The notes under the pieces were generated by a model. The model made no database searches and was not told the origin of the DNA. It saw nothing but the letters and a program-made list of their open reading frames with translations. The position numbers and the translations under genes were made by a program. This document shows, piece after piece, positions 23,431-36,500 of a stretch of DNA of 64,000 nt. Every line of letters starts with the position of its first letter. The first letter of the stretch is position 1. Source of the stretch: Amanita rubescens (Eukaryota > Basidiomycota > Agaricomycetes > Agaricales > Amanitaceae); contig WION01000004.1 in NCBI GenBank assembly GCA_015039365.1, positions 372,001 to 436,000 on the forward strand, written 5' to 3'.

Positions 23431-24895
23431 TTATGAAGCATGCGTCTCCCAAGCGGCTTTCAATTGCTATCCAATATGATATTAGTGGCTGCCAGTGAAG
23501 TTATCCAAACACTATACTCACTTCAAGAAAAACAAAAAGTAAAACTGTGTTTGGTCCTAGGCGAATGAATGCAGGAGTCCAACCCTTGAAGAGGAATCTA
23601 GGACCTTCGTCCCGGAAAGATTGGCCCAGAACTTTAATGAACGTGGTGTCAGCAGACTGGTAGATCGGCTTAAGCAGAAACCCTGAATAAAACACTGTCA
23701 TAACCTACTGATGCCATGAGGCGGGACCGAATCACATCAGCCGGGGAACAAACAGCTAATGGCCCGTCAATAACTAGCAAGTGGCGCGAAAAAAACAACT
23801 GACTCGTAGCAACAGTACCAGACAGGCAGCTTGCCATGACGTGTAGCAAAAGGTTATCCCGTATTTGATAATCAACGATTGGAAGACGGCGATGTAGGAG
23901 GGTTGACTTGAAGAAATCGTAGCTAGATTGCCGAATCAATACAACCTTGAAGCACAAGCTAAGGATCCACCCACGATCCAACTTGTGACGCCTAAGAATT
24001 AACAATCAGCATCAGGAGTTTTGATGGTAGGGCTGTCTTACATTCATGAGTACCGCACGGGACTGATGGTTGGAAATTACAGTTAGTTATACTGGGACGG
24101 CGCGAACTTGTTGCATTGTTACCATGTTGACACCCAGACCACGAGTCAGACCCTTAAAGCCTTCATCTTTTACCAGCCTAGACAGACCGACGACAGCATT
24201 GCGATAGTTATACCGTTTCTCAGGAGGCCGCACCGAGTCGCTGGTCATCCTAACTAGGATTATATCTATCTTACAAGTGAGACTTTCCCTTAGAGATGTT
24301 CAGAGTGGATTGACCTGCAGGATTGCCAGCCATCCCTCCTAAACCACCCGCAAAACTTGCGGCTAACAATAGGTGCGCGGTCCGTGGCTTGCCGTGCTGA
24401 GATATCTTCGCTTTCAACTTTTCGTAAGCCCCAATGCGGACAAGCGAATACGACATTTGTCGCATCAATGAGGCGGATAGTCCTGTGTAGAGACTTCGGA
24501 AACCGGATTGTACTATGGATGCTCGAAGAACTGAGACCGTAGATGCTCCTTTGCGTCCGGATGACAAGCCAAGTGTTTGCATGCGACTATTGGTTATTGA
24601 AATCAACATTCTCTGGTGGAGCTGAATTCATACTGACACCTTAGTGAGATCCAACGGATGTGTGCAAGAAGCAGCCACTAAAGCGACCTCAGATCCACTG
24701 ACAAACTGGGTAATAGGAACATACTGGATGCCGCGACGCCTGTGTGAAGAGCATGAATTAGTTTTGCCCTCCCAAATTGGCTACGCGCCCTTGCTCACCT
24801 CCAAGCCTAAGTGAAAGAACAACATGTAATAAGCGTTGGGGTCGGACTCGGTGAAGTTACATATGGACAGACCAAAAGGGATAGGCAGTAGGCAT
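23431..24895 (-). CDS. DIC1: Mitochondrial dicarboxylate carrier (SLC25 family)
   Basis: Inner-membrane carrier exchanging malate or succinate for phosphate. The start is a mosaic of tiny exons: 24873-24895 (23 nt, MPTAYPFW), 24799-24806 (8 nt), 24725-24739 (15 nt) and then 24677 onward. Joined, they read MPTAYPFWLGGVAASMAAS followed by CTHPLDLTKVRMQTL, an exact family N-terminus with the first PxD/ExxK/R signature. Later segments are LSASLMRQMSYSLVR, GGLGGMAGNPADIILVRMTSD (second signature), RAVLMN, SYDFFKSTL and TTVCSPADVIRSRLMA (third signature), ending GWTPAFIRLGPNTVLLFVFLEQL. Introns are 47-66 nt; one (before TVCSPAD) is 48 nt with no stop, so read-through is silent in frame. Stop at 23431-23433. 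Confidence 0.92.
24725..24739 (-). other. DIC1: 15-nt microexon of DIC1
   Basis: Third exon: acceptor CACACAG upstream, donor GTATGT downstream. It encodes VAAS plus split codons, completing LGG|VAAS|MAAS of the first carrier helix. Confidence 0.8.
24799..24806 (-). other. DIC1: 8-nt microexon of DIC1
   Basis: Second exon, sequence GCTTGGAG, between acceptor CACTTAG (24807 on) and donor GTGAGC (24798 down). It completes Trp, gives Leu-Gly and starts the next Gly, making PFW-LG-GVAAS. Flanking introns are 66 and 59 nt. Without it the frame is lost. Confidence 0.8.
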
Positions 24896-25356
24896 TTTTC
24901 AGGAAGACAAGAGGGACTGCCCAGTCTGAAGGTCCTGGCTCGTTTCCAACCCTTACCTGGCGCCCCCACGCTGTTATATTTTCTACGCCCTCTTGCTAGC
25001 AGAGGCGGATGCTTGACTAGCTGGGTTGTCGGGCCTTGTCGGGTTGATTCACCTATATAATGCTATACGCAAGAAGGATAAGCCACTACCGATTCCGTGA
25101 TGGACACCCGCAGACGGCTCAAATTGACATTTTGGAAAAAAATACATGTAATAATGAGAGAATTTCAAACAAATGTATAGTTGGCGAGTCACCTATGAAC
25201 GCCCACCTATAAATAATGATTAAGAACAGTTTCGAGGCCCTCTGAAAAAAGGGTCCGTGCGAGAGTGGTTGTTTGGCTCTGGTTCAGGCGTCACAAACAG
25301 CTGGACATCCCTCTTCTCGAACATCTCACCTCTTCTTTTGTATTTCATCCCTGAAA
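24896..25356. promoter_or_regulatory. Divergent promoter, DIC1 / SUB2
   Basis: A 461-bp head-to-head gap. A TATAAATA at 25208-25215 lies about 142 bp upstream of the SUB2 ATG and could position a 5' UTR start; a pyrimidine-rich stretch (about 25305-25345) directly precedes the ATG. Nothing coding is seen. Confidence 0.4.
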
Positions 25357-27345
25357 ATGAGTGCACACGACAACGAAGATCTTATTGACTACGAAGACGA
25401 ACACGACATTGTTGCTAACGGTACCATAATATCTGCGACAAATGGGGGCATCGTGGCTGGCGTCGGTGATGACGGTGATAAGGACAAGAAAAATTTTTCT
25501 GGCATTCATTCAACAGGCTTTCGGTATGCGCAACCGTTATTTCACTCCTCCTCCTACTTATTCTTCGCTTAGTGACTTCCTGCTAAAACCGGAACTCTTG
25601 CGAGCCATTAGTGACCTGGGCTTCGAACACCCTTCAGAAGGTAGTCTCGCAATTACGGAAACCACATATCGACTAATGATTGCTCAGTTCAACAAGAATG
25701 TATTCCTCAAGCAGTTCTTGGCATGGACGTACTTTGTCAGGCCAAATCCGGTCATGGGAAAACTGCTGTGTTTGTTCTTGCAACACTCCAGCAGTTGGAG
25801 CCTGTGAATGGGGAGGTCTCTGTGATCGTCCTTTGCCATACACGTGAACTTGCTTTCCAAATCAAAAACGAGTACACGAGATTCGCCAAGTACATGCCTG
25901 ACGTTCGCGTCAGCACTTTTTATGGAGGCACGCCTGTTGCCAAAGACGCAGAAATTCTTCGAGACAAGAATAGGTGTCCCCATATCGTAGTCGCCACGCC
26001 AGGGCGGTTGAATGCCCTCGCAAGAGACAAAGTCTTGGATGCTAAGAACGTGAAACACTTCGTATTGGACGAATGCGATAAAATGCTGGAACAGCTTGGT
26101 TAGTCATGACATCTGGCGCTCCTCCATCTTTTCTCGTTCGGTTGCACGGCCTAATTTTGGTTTGCCCCAATGATCGAAGTTCGTTACGGGATAATGTCGA
26201 GAGAGAAATCTGATGATTTCGTTGTTCGGGTGCGTTGCGTTGGGCGATCAAGATCACGACCGAAGGGACCATTCAAGACGCCTAAGCTGAAAGCGACCAC
26301 CGTGGCCTCGACATCCTGCAACTGACGTTTCTTTCTCATTGGCACCATCGGTGTTTTGCTTCTCTTATTTTCTCCTGCCGCCTTCTGTCGACGAATTCAT
26401 CTAATGACGACATCGTAAATTAGACATGCGCCGTGATGTACAAGAAATCTTCCGAGCTACTCCCCACCACAAGCAAGTCATGATGTTCAGCGCCACCCTC
26501 TCCAAAGATATCCGTATAACGTGCAAAAAGTTTATGGCAAACGTGAGTTTCATCCGTCACATCCAATCATCTATCCTGACTAGAATTGAATTAGCCGCTG
26601 GAAATATTCGTAGATGATGAAACGAAGCTCACACTACATGGCCTCCAACAACATTACGTGAAATTGGACGAAGTTGGCAAGAACAGGAAGTTAAATGACC
26701 TGCTGGACACCTTGGAATTCAATCAAGTAAAGGAAGATTCTTTCACATTGGCATTGATTCACTATTTACCAAGGTCGTAATATTCGTAAAATCGGTTGCC
26801 CGTGCCATCGAGTTGGACAAGCTTTTGGTTTCTTGCAATTTCCCGAGTATCAGCATCCACTCCGGACTGCAACAGGAGGAACGGTATGATCACCAATTTC
26901 CGATTGTTTCTGTGGCTGAGGATCGTGAATAAGCATTAATCGGTATACTGCGTTCAAGGCGTTCGAAAAGCGAATCCTCGTTGCCACTGACATTTTTGGC
27001 CGAGGCATTGATGTGGAACGTGTTAATATCGTGATCAATTATGATTGCCCGCCTGACGCAGATAGTTACCTGCATCGTGTTGGGTTAGTGTTATTACGGC
27101 CATTCCTAAATTTTTTGCTCAACCGTTCATCACAGACGAGCCGGTCGATTTGGAACCAAAGGTCTTGCTATTACATTTGTGTCGTCAGACAGCGATCAGC
27201 AGGTTATGTCTGCGATCCAATCCCGCTTCGAAGTCGCAGTACCAGAACTCCCTGACCGCATCGATCCCGCAAGTTATAGTAAGTTGTTTTTACGTCTTAC
27301 CAAAAAGTCCAGTATCTAAGGCATAAATGAACAGTGACATCGTAA
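25357..27345 (+). CDS. SUB2: DECD-box RNA helicase Sub2 (UAP56/DDX39B)
   Basis: TREX-associated helicase for spliceosome assembly and mRNA export in the nucleus. The ATG at 25357 gives [17 protein letters not shown], the acidic Sub2 start. Joined exons read [21 protein letters not shown] then [18 protein letters not shown], motif [27 protein letters not shown], the diagnostic [49 protein letters not shown] and [18 protein letters not shown]. The C-terminus [15 protein letters not shown] uses a last intron just before the final Met. Most introns are about 50 nt, but one (26099-26423) is 325 nt and carries a C/D snoRNA-like element. Confidence 0.96.
26199..26337 (+). ncRNA. Candidate intronic C/D box snoRNA in SUB2
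   Basis: Inside the 325-nt SUB2 intron. A C box core TGATGA at 26211-26216 and a D box CTGA at 26322-26325 are flanked, two bases away on each side, by segments 26199-26208 and 26328-26337 that can form a 10-bp stem (nine Watson-Crick pairs, one G-U). A second CTGA at 26287-26290 may be a D' box. Intronic location, boxes and closing stem match the C/D class, and the vertebrate orthologue of SUB2 also hosts C/D snoRNAs. I did not recognise an rRNA target from the sequence before either D box, so this is a candidate only. Confidence 0.35.
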
Positions 27346-27543
27346 AATATGGATCGAATTGTCATTTACTTTCTTAATAGTTTGTTAGTGCATCGTTTGT
27401 AATCGTTAGCTCCAACGGCGGATATTTGCCCCTGTCTTCCATGTCGTCAGAATTGACGTCACGCTCAATTAGGAAGCCTACGTTCACAGCCAGTTGACTT
27501 CTTGTTCAAGTTGTGGCCGCAGACGACAGCCCTATACCCAAGG

Positions 27544-30500
27544 ATGACACGCAGACCCTTACAGCCGATGATGTATTTCAGTGATGGTGCTCTATCTATT
27601 CCTGGCTACACCTTTGAAAAGGTCTGGTTGTTATCAGTAGCGCATTTCACCTAGTCTTAGACGCCGTTGTTCATGTTATAGGCTGTTCCATGGCAAGACA
27701 CTGGCAGCATGACTATATTAGCGGAAGGCAGTAGTCTCAAGGATGGTTCGAACGTTCTAGCTAAAATTGCACCAGCCAACTCAAATGGGTCCATGTACTT
27801 GGAGCGGGAAGCTCACATGTATGTGCAACGAATCCTAGTCTTGTTTCCCTATACTTGAACTACCATCTGTTCCTCCTCAGATTAGGAAGAATAACGACTT
27901 CGACTGAAAGATACGGAACGGCGTTACGTTTGATAGATTTTTTCAAGATTCCCCGTGAAAGTGGCGACTGTGTTGTGCTTCTATTGGCTCATCCTGGTCT
28001 TAACATACTTGGTCGATATTTGCCTCCATCCAAGGTCAATGACCTTCTATTGGCTGACGTTGCTCGTGCACGGCCTTCGTCCTCCCTTGGCGATATTTAC
28101 TTGGCAAGCATAGAAGGCATGGATCTCATGGAGGAAATGGAGATATTCGATATCATGGATCTAGCTACGTTTCTTGAGTAAGCATTTCCCGAAGCGTTAC
28201 TTTGTGGATAAGCTAATAGCACGCAGGTTCGCTATACAAGCAACTCATTGTCTAGAGACTCTTCACCGGTAGAGTCGCATTTTCATTGTTTCTATGTTAT
28301 TTAATCCTAGTTACAGAGCCGGCATCGTACACCGCGAAGGTATGTGTCATGTTCGAGATGTGAGATTCACCCAGTGGAACCGATATTACCAGTTCGAGCG
28401 AATGCATTCCACCTCAATTCACACACAGGTATCGTCCGGCTTGTTCATTTCGGAAATCGTGCCATCTCGCTGGAGAGTTATGGATCGCCATCGTCTCTTG
28501 TGTTAAGGGCATTCGAAGAGGTCGAAAAACTCAAAGTCAAGGAAGCCCTTTGTTACCTTGCTCCAGAGCAAACGGGTAGTATCGAGACCATGACGCAAGA
28601 CTCCAGGACGGATCTCTATTCTCTAGGCATCCTGTTCTGGACCCTCCTGGTTGGCCGTGGGCAAACGCCGTTTGAAGGTGGACCGTTGGAACTGTTACAT
28701 TCCATTATCCAAAAGAGGCCAATGCCTGTCCATGAAGTTAGGCATGACGTGCCGCAAGTGTTAGCGTTGATAATTGAGAAGGTTTGACGTTTTTAAGCAT
28801 AGCTGTCGAATTGACTTATTTTCATTGGCAGTTGTTGTCAAAAAACCCAGATACACGCTATCAGAGTGCACATGGGCTGAAGACGGATTTGATGGAGTGT
28901 CAACGACGTCTTTTAGCCACCGTTTCGTCGACGTCTGAAGAATCTACAGAGGTGAAGAGATAAACATATTCAGAACCTGCATGCTGACTTTTGCCAGCTT
29001 ATTCCCCTTTTTGAGATTGGACAACAAGATCGGTTCATGGCAAGTCTGTCTTCAGTTTTTTTGAGCTTAACTGACTCTCTGGATTACAGGAATTTACAAT
29101 GCCCATCGCCTTGGTACGTGCTGCGACTGTGCGCTCTAGCCTATGAACCGACCATCCTCAGTTTGGACGGGACAAGGAACTAGAGTTGATTAGGAACGTC
29201 AGTAAGTGAACACTCTTCATTGCAAGTTGTTGGTCATAGAGTATTTTCCCTAGTTCGAAATACATCCACGAGTTTTTCGAGGCATTATTCATCGTCTAAA
29301 GGATATGTTTCGTTGTCGACGTCCGGACAAGACGCCAGCTTCGATTCTGGGGCAAACGATGACCATAGTGATTCTATGTCATCGCACAGTGAGTCTTCAA
29401 AACTTACTGGCAAGAAGAGCGACATTAGCCCCAAGCTGCCGTCAGCCCAGCGATCACCTGCCTATGATAGCTCTATGAGTACGTCTCTGCCACCTAGCAA
29501 TGAATTATGGAAAGTGGCGCTACGTTCTCAATCGCGCGCTCCACGAACTCAGGTTGTTATCGTGGTCGGGCCACCAGGGTGAGTTTGGTAGGATTGAATA
29601 TGCTGAAGCTGAAGATGCTTCCAGTGTCGGGAAAAGCTCTGTAATACTGGTTAATCAAGCAAAGTGGAGAGGTGAGTGAAGCACGTTTTTAGTATTACTC
29701 GTCATTAATTCTAAAATAGCACATGGTTTATGGGGTCAAGCCAAATTCCAAAGTGCCGATTCCGCCCCATTTGCAGCTTTGGTGAGAGTCGATCATTATG
29801 TTTAACCTTCGTGGAACTTACTCTCACTCACTAGCTGGGCTGTCTGTCATCAGTTCTTAGACAACTTATGGTCTTTCACACAGATTTACACCGATTTGTC
29901 ACATCATTACGTGAACGCTTGGGACCACAGTTACAAAATGTCCCGTTACTGTTCCAAGGTACACCGGAACTGCAAGAGGTTCTTGCTCCTTTCGACATCC
30001 CATTGGATACTGCGCCGAAGGAATCATTGTCAACGCGCGAGTTGCGCGCCCGGTTTCAATCACTTGTCGAAACCGTTTTTGTTGTCGTAGCAGAAACTCG
30101 ACTTTTTGCTCTTTTCCTTGACGATCTCCACGAAGCTGATGAATCGTAGTGTTATATATCGTACTTCCGACTAACTTGTCGCTGATAAATTTCAGGACAT
30201 TGGACCTCGTTTCGACGCTAGTCAATTCAAGAAGTAGAATGGTAACTGGTTCAATCTATCATTTTTACTGGCGCTTATACATTTTAGTTGATATTAGCGA
30301 CCTTGCGTTCTGACAGGAGGTTAGTGCGATGCAGCCGTCTTAGGATACTAATCCTCAACGTAGCAGCGACGTGGTTGAGCGAGCTCGGTCTATGTTTTCC
30401 ACCAGGTCGCGTCCGACTTGGATTACTCTAGAGCCACTGTCATTTTCCTCGATATCAACTCTTGTTTCCAAAACTCTCCACCGATCGAGGGAAGATTGCA

Positions 30501-33500
30501 TGTCTTTGTCACAGTTTATCTATACCGCATCGTCTGGAAATGCTTTCTCTGCGCGCAATATATTGACCACTTTGCAGAGGCAGCATCATGTGAGTATTTC
30601 AAGAAAACCTAGTGGCGATGAATACCAACCTGAGTATACCTAGATCACATTTAACTGGGATCTAAATCATTGGGTGTAAGTTTGAACTGCAGATCTTCGT
30701 TGAGCACTAATGCAGGAATTCATAGATATGATATGGCTGCAATTGAACATAGCATGACGAACCAAAAAATTTCGGATCCAACAGACTTGAGTTTCCTCAT
30801 CTCCCACATGAGGGAGCTCCCTCCTGAGGCTCAAAAGTACCTGACTTGGGCGGCTTTCTTTGGAGAAACGTTTGTAGTAGTACATTTGAATGCAGCTCTC
30901 TTGCTTATGCTCCATAGTTTCAAAGTGACAGAAGTTGCGTTGATGATGGATTGGGAAGATTGGAAAGATCCAAGTGGAAGCAGTGGAAGCGATGATGAAA
31001 TGGATGACATGTGGAATTTGCACAAAGCCGTGACGGATCTACAAAAAACAGGGTCCCAATGCCCGAGGATCAATACGTGGCCTACAAATGGCCCTGACTG
31101 AAGGATGGCTCATCCAAAGAGCGAGAGACATGTGCAGTTTTGCTCATGATAGGTATAGGCAAGCAGCGCAAGCAGAAGTAGATACATTTCCTGCGGATTC
31201 GATCGCAAAGATGTCTTTCAGAGTACGTCGTAACATGTGGACAAATCCCGTCTGAGAAATTTATTTTAGATCATTCTTATGATGTTGCATGAGGATCCGG
31301 TTGACGTTTATCGTATCGCAGAACATGCTAAACGGTGAGGACTTCCACTTTGATCTATAGTATGCAATGAACTGTATGTAGATGTCTGCCCATCTTGCGC
31401 GACCACCCCAAGAAAGAGGAACTTTTGAATGTGCTTATCGATGCCGGAGAATCTGCTTGGGCAAGGGGTGCGCATGAAGTAGGATTCCTTCTCTTTTGAT
31501 TTTCCCAGTTAATCCGCTATCGCAGTTGGCGCTGCGATCGTTTGAAAGTGCGAGAAGCTTGATTGGAGATGACCCTTGGGTTGAAGACCCTGGACGAACA
31601 TTCAATCTATTGTCAAGGCTTGCTGCGTATGTGCACAACAACTTCTTAGACGACTTCACTAACAAATTACTAGCTTGTTCACATGGAAAGGTCAGTTTAA
31701 AAGCAAAGTTTGGTATGAAGCTGAAGCATTTTAGGGGATTATGATATATCCGATAATATTCTGCGGGAGTGCTATGCCCATGCCTTTCAACCAGAAGATA
31801 AAGGAGGTCTTCTTCGATTGCGTTCTCGCAATAATTGGCTGCGAGGACATTTTTCAGAGGCTTTCAATGATACCTTGACAGCGTTGAAAATACTGGGCAT
31901 TGAGCTCGATCCTACACTGACTCGAAGACAGGTGGACACTTTGTTTGAGCAGGTGAAGAATGAAATTCTCGCCGTAGGATTTGACACTATTCTGTCCATT
32001 CCACGCACTACGGATAAAAAAACGGAACTTGCTGTAGCACTCCTGAATGACGCTGGTCAGCCCGAGCGATTCCGTTCCGAAATTACGACTGACTGTGATT
32101 TCTATCCAGGCATTAATTCCTATTGGGGTTTATCCCGTTACGCGCTTACGGATATTATTGGTCTTACAGTATGTCTATCTTCCTCATAAATGACTTTTGC
32201 TCAAGTATCACCTCCAGACGATTCAGCTGGCACTGCGGTAGGACCCCATTATATTTTTTGGCTCTCTTTTTTGATTAGAATTCAGATCTGGAATAACTCC
32301 TGGTTCAACTCTCGGCTTTTTCTGGGCTTTAGGCGGTAGGACCTCTACGGATTGGCACTTTTTTGTTCTAATTATCCGTAGCTGCGGCAGAGCGACGCGA
32401 ACTCTACAGGTTTTCCACAGATCTCGCGAAGCTTGCGTTGCGCATTGCCGATAAGCACGGTAATAGTGGCGATAAATGGCAAGATTTTCGTTTTGTTGGC
32501 ATTGTCTTTTCCTAAGTACTCCAGCAGTCGAGCACAAGTGCTATTTTGTGCTATGGTTTCCGGCTTTGATAACGTCCATGTACGTGCAAACCTACCCAGG
32601 CTGGAAGAGGCTATCAAGCATGGAAGTGGTGCTGGTGACCGGTAAGTGAGATTTTATCACATGCAGATTAATTTTCCAAGCGTTGTTGCAGCATTTATAC
32701 AAGTTTAGCGAGCATCCATGCGTTGCTCATCCGCCTCTATTCGTGTGAACACCGTAAGTTACCCTACCTAGAATATCAGCAGATCGCTGAATAGTACTAT
32801 CAGTCGGCGAATTACTAGTCGCTGCGGAAGAGGTTTGCTCATTTTATCGTTAATTTGCTGTGATTGAACTGTGATTATACAGTGTGTTAATGATGTCCGA
32901 TTATGGGCACCGCTAGGAGATCCCGTTATTCTAGCTATGGGTACGACCCCAGACATTCTTTTCGTGTGGTCGCGTTGAACACATCTAGGTGTTTTGAATT
33001 GTATACGTGCACTGGGCGGGCAGTCTCATGGTACGACTGCCGAAACTGCGTTCGATACAGATTCTTTTGTCGAGAGAGAATATCTCTCAAATGTTCGTGA
33101 TAAAAACGGAGATATTGAGCTCGCAATGAATTGGTGAGAGTAGACTTCTCTATTGCGTGATATTTTTTTTAAAAAAGCATAATAATAAAAGGTATAACTC
33201 ATTCAAAGTATTAGTCGCAGTAACTTCATGCGCATGTTATTCTAACATCTTCACAGCTTGTTGGATTGTTTTGCATCGGATATATTGATCGAGCAATTGA
33301 ACTCGGATTTCAGGTTTACGAGACCAGAAACGGCTATCCTAAGTAAGACGGAAACATCCGCAGAAATCAAAGTTACTCATTTCACCGAAGTCACAGGCAT
33401 GTCCGCTATGCGCTATTTTTCCATAGCCTCGCCATGACTGCGCGCCTCAAGAAAGGCGAAATATCTGATCATCGCCGCAACGTTTTGATGTACCCAGATC

Positions 33501-36500
33501 AATAAAAACCAGGCTTATATAAAGAAGTGCGTTTTTTGATATAAACCCAATAATGTATATTTTAAATCTTTTGAAGGTGGCTGTCTCCAAGCCCTGTGAA
33601 CGTCAGCACTTGGGTAGCGCTCGTAGTAAGCTGCAGTTTTCCATATCTGTAATACAAGCCAACTCCGCGTAGGATGCTGAATTAGCGGCGCTTCAGAACA
33701 GAGCTGATGCATTTAAACTATATGATATAGCTGTCAAGTAAGCCTAAACATTTTAATCATGATTATTCTTATCACTGTTCTTCAGACTCTCCATCAACAA
33801 TGATTGGTTGATGGAAGAAGGGTGGTGCTTATATCTGGTGCGATTCATGTCATTTCGGACGAGAGAAACTAGCTAAAGTATCATAGCAAGGGTCGCACTT
33901 TGTGAGATGTGGTGTTGAAGGGCTAGGAAGTGAGCTACAGAGGCGCGGCATCGCCAGGCATGCACAATGGGGAGCGCAAGGAATAGTGTTCGTTTGGCTG
34001 CTTTTTTCCTTCACACATTGTAAAAACGCTTTTCAGCAAGCACCTATCGTCCCTCGCCGGATATAAATCACCACCACCGCTGAAGAGACTTCTGTTCACG
34101 TCAGACATCGCGGTCCAAACTGAATCTATGTCTGATCTAGAATCCCCTGGGCAATCATACCCGGTCAAAGTGGATTCTGCGGAAGATCAGGAGTCGACGC
34201 TGAGTGCCTCAGATCTGGCGTCCATACTTAAATGGAGTAAAGAAATCTCTAGCGATATCAATCTCCCTTCAGGTAAGGTTACGCCAAGATTTGAGTGGTC
34301 CTTTTAATCGCCAAATAGCTTTGCAACGGTTAACCGAGATTGCAACTGGTATGCATGTCAGCGGTAATTGTGTAAGTCTGAAGTTCTGACACCAATCTTA
34401 GAGACCTCTGGCTCCCAAAATACCTGCGGTACGTCGAGTAACTAGTACAAGTTTGATTCTAACAGGATGGTCAGTTGTCATCGCACGGGAGGCAGGGGAT
34501 TATACTGTTGCTACTAGCATGACTCCACCCGAGCGATGCAAGGTTTACGAGTAAGAATATTTTATGACGTTTGCAAATTACTATACCCATACCGGGTTTA
34601 CTAGAAACCCCAAATCTGTCAGGACAATGGGTGACCCTTTGCAGAAGGCGATAATACAACACAGTTTGTTTCTGCACTTTATTTGCACCTGCGTTGAGAA
34701 TGATCTCCTTGCAGCGCTCAACTCCAAGGAACGCGTTTATTACAGCGATGCTTCCTCAGATTCACGGTTTGCCTCTGAAGCTGGTCAATCAATGTACCGT
34801 TCGGTAGTCTGCCTACCGATATTCAGTAATCGAGGACAAACCTTCGGGGCCGTATATTTTGCATCCAGATACCCTTTCCCCCGGAACACACTAACAATAC
34901 TCACTCTACTTTGCCAACAAGCTAGTATTAGTATTTCCAATGCCTTGCTCTTCAGGTCCGTGCAGACGGGAACGAGAGAAAATCTGAAAATGATTGCCGC
35001 CCAACGCGAGGCTTTGGAAGCCGCGCGTCAGAGTAGGGAGGATGCCCTGAAGGCTACCAAGGTGTGTTTGCCAGACTATAAACATATAGGGCACGTCTCC
35101 TAACCCGCGTAGATCAAAAGTAATTTTCTAGCGTCCATGAGCCATGAGTTGCGGACACCCTTCAGGTCGCATCCATTTTTTTCACTCCGGAATACTTTTG
35201 ACAGACGTGTAGTTCATTTTACGGGCTGTTGGATCTTTTAGGTGGCACGGAGTTGAATCCTGGGCAGAGCGAAATTGGTATACTTTGATTCTCTGCTTTG
35301 CGAATATCTTTTACCTAATTTTACAGTGCAAACGGCGAAGCAATCCTGTGAACTACTTTTGAAGGTAATTGCTGCTTACCGTGGATATGGCGTTGCCTGT
35401 TGAGCCACGACTGTTAAGATAATCGATTCCATTCTTGATTATAGCAAACTGGAAGCATCTGGCAAGTGTCTAATATGTGCATCCTCATTCGCTCCTTACA
35501 ATGCGTAGCGGTCAAATTAGAACCTACTGGCTTTTTAGTAGAAGTACGTGTTGTCAAGTTTGCAGCTCGATGATGTTAACAATCAACAAAGAACATTATT
35601 GCAGTTTGTATTTCTTGGATCCTCTACAGTCTCCTGCTCATGCGTGCAGGATTGCATGGAATTACTTCTGCCAATGGCAGCGAAAAAACTGGATCTTTCT
35701 TTCAACATTGAACCTGATGTCCCTCCATGTAAGTCGAAATAGTTGATATCGCAGTTTCAGCTAAAAGGCCTCGAAAGGGATATTTGCCGATTATGCGCGA
35801 ATACGTCAAGGTTAGTTCATGTCATCCGTGTGGACCCACACTGAAAAGGTATAAATCAAGTCCTCATGAACCTCATTGGCAACGCGGTGAAGTTCACAGC
35901 CCGTGGCTTCGTTCGTGTAAATTGTTCAGTCGAAGAATCGGTTAGTGCAGAAGGAGAAGTGACCTTAAAATTTGAAATACGGTAAGTTTTGCGCTGTAAT
36001 CGGCCTCGTTCTTCTCATGACCTCCTCGCAGTGACTCTGGAATTGGCTTGTCAGCCGCTGATCTGGAACAACTCTTTATCCCTTTCCAGCAAGCTGATGT
36101 GAGTATAGCGACACCATCTAGTTAAGAATCTTAATCTTCCATTCATCAGAGTTCATCCACCCGACGATTCGGAGGAACTGGCTTAGGACTTTCGATCTCA
36201 CGTCAACTAGTGAAATTGATGGGAGGCTCAATAGGGGTTCAATCAGAACTAAATGTTGGGTCCTTGTTTTGGTTCACGGTCCCTGTCATGATTTACAATT
36301 CTGAAGAATCACACAAGGTACGCGAGTTATCAAGTACTCTGGTCAAATATTGAGCTGATGTGTTACCTGCGCATAGTCACTTCAGGATGTTGAGCGGCTG
36401 AAATCAGCGCTACTGGTACCCGAACCTCTAAACATTATCGTCTGTTCTTCATCAAGTGCTACACTTGCGTTCATGAAGACAATATTAACCGGTTTCCGAG

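Noticed and set aside
23670..23705. A 22-nt intron in DIC1
   Set aside because: Using donor GTAGGT and acceptor TACCAG gives a 52-nt intron and the expected LMAS|SADTTFIKVL reading.
33250..33900. A suspected break in the histidine kinase (many stops in all frames)
   Set aside because: Short exons joined by normal introns restore a continuous helical region ([18 protein letters not shown] then [19 protein letters not shown]), so the gene appears intact.
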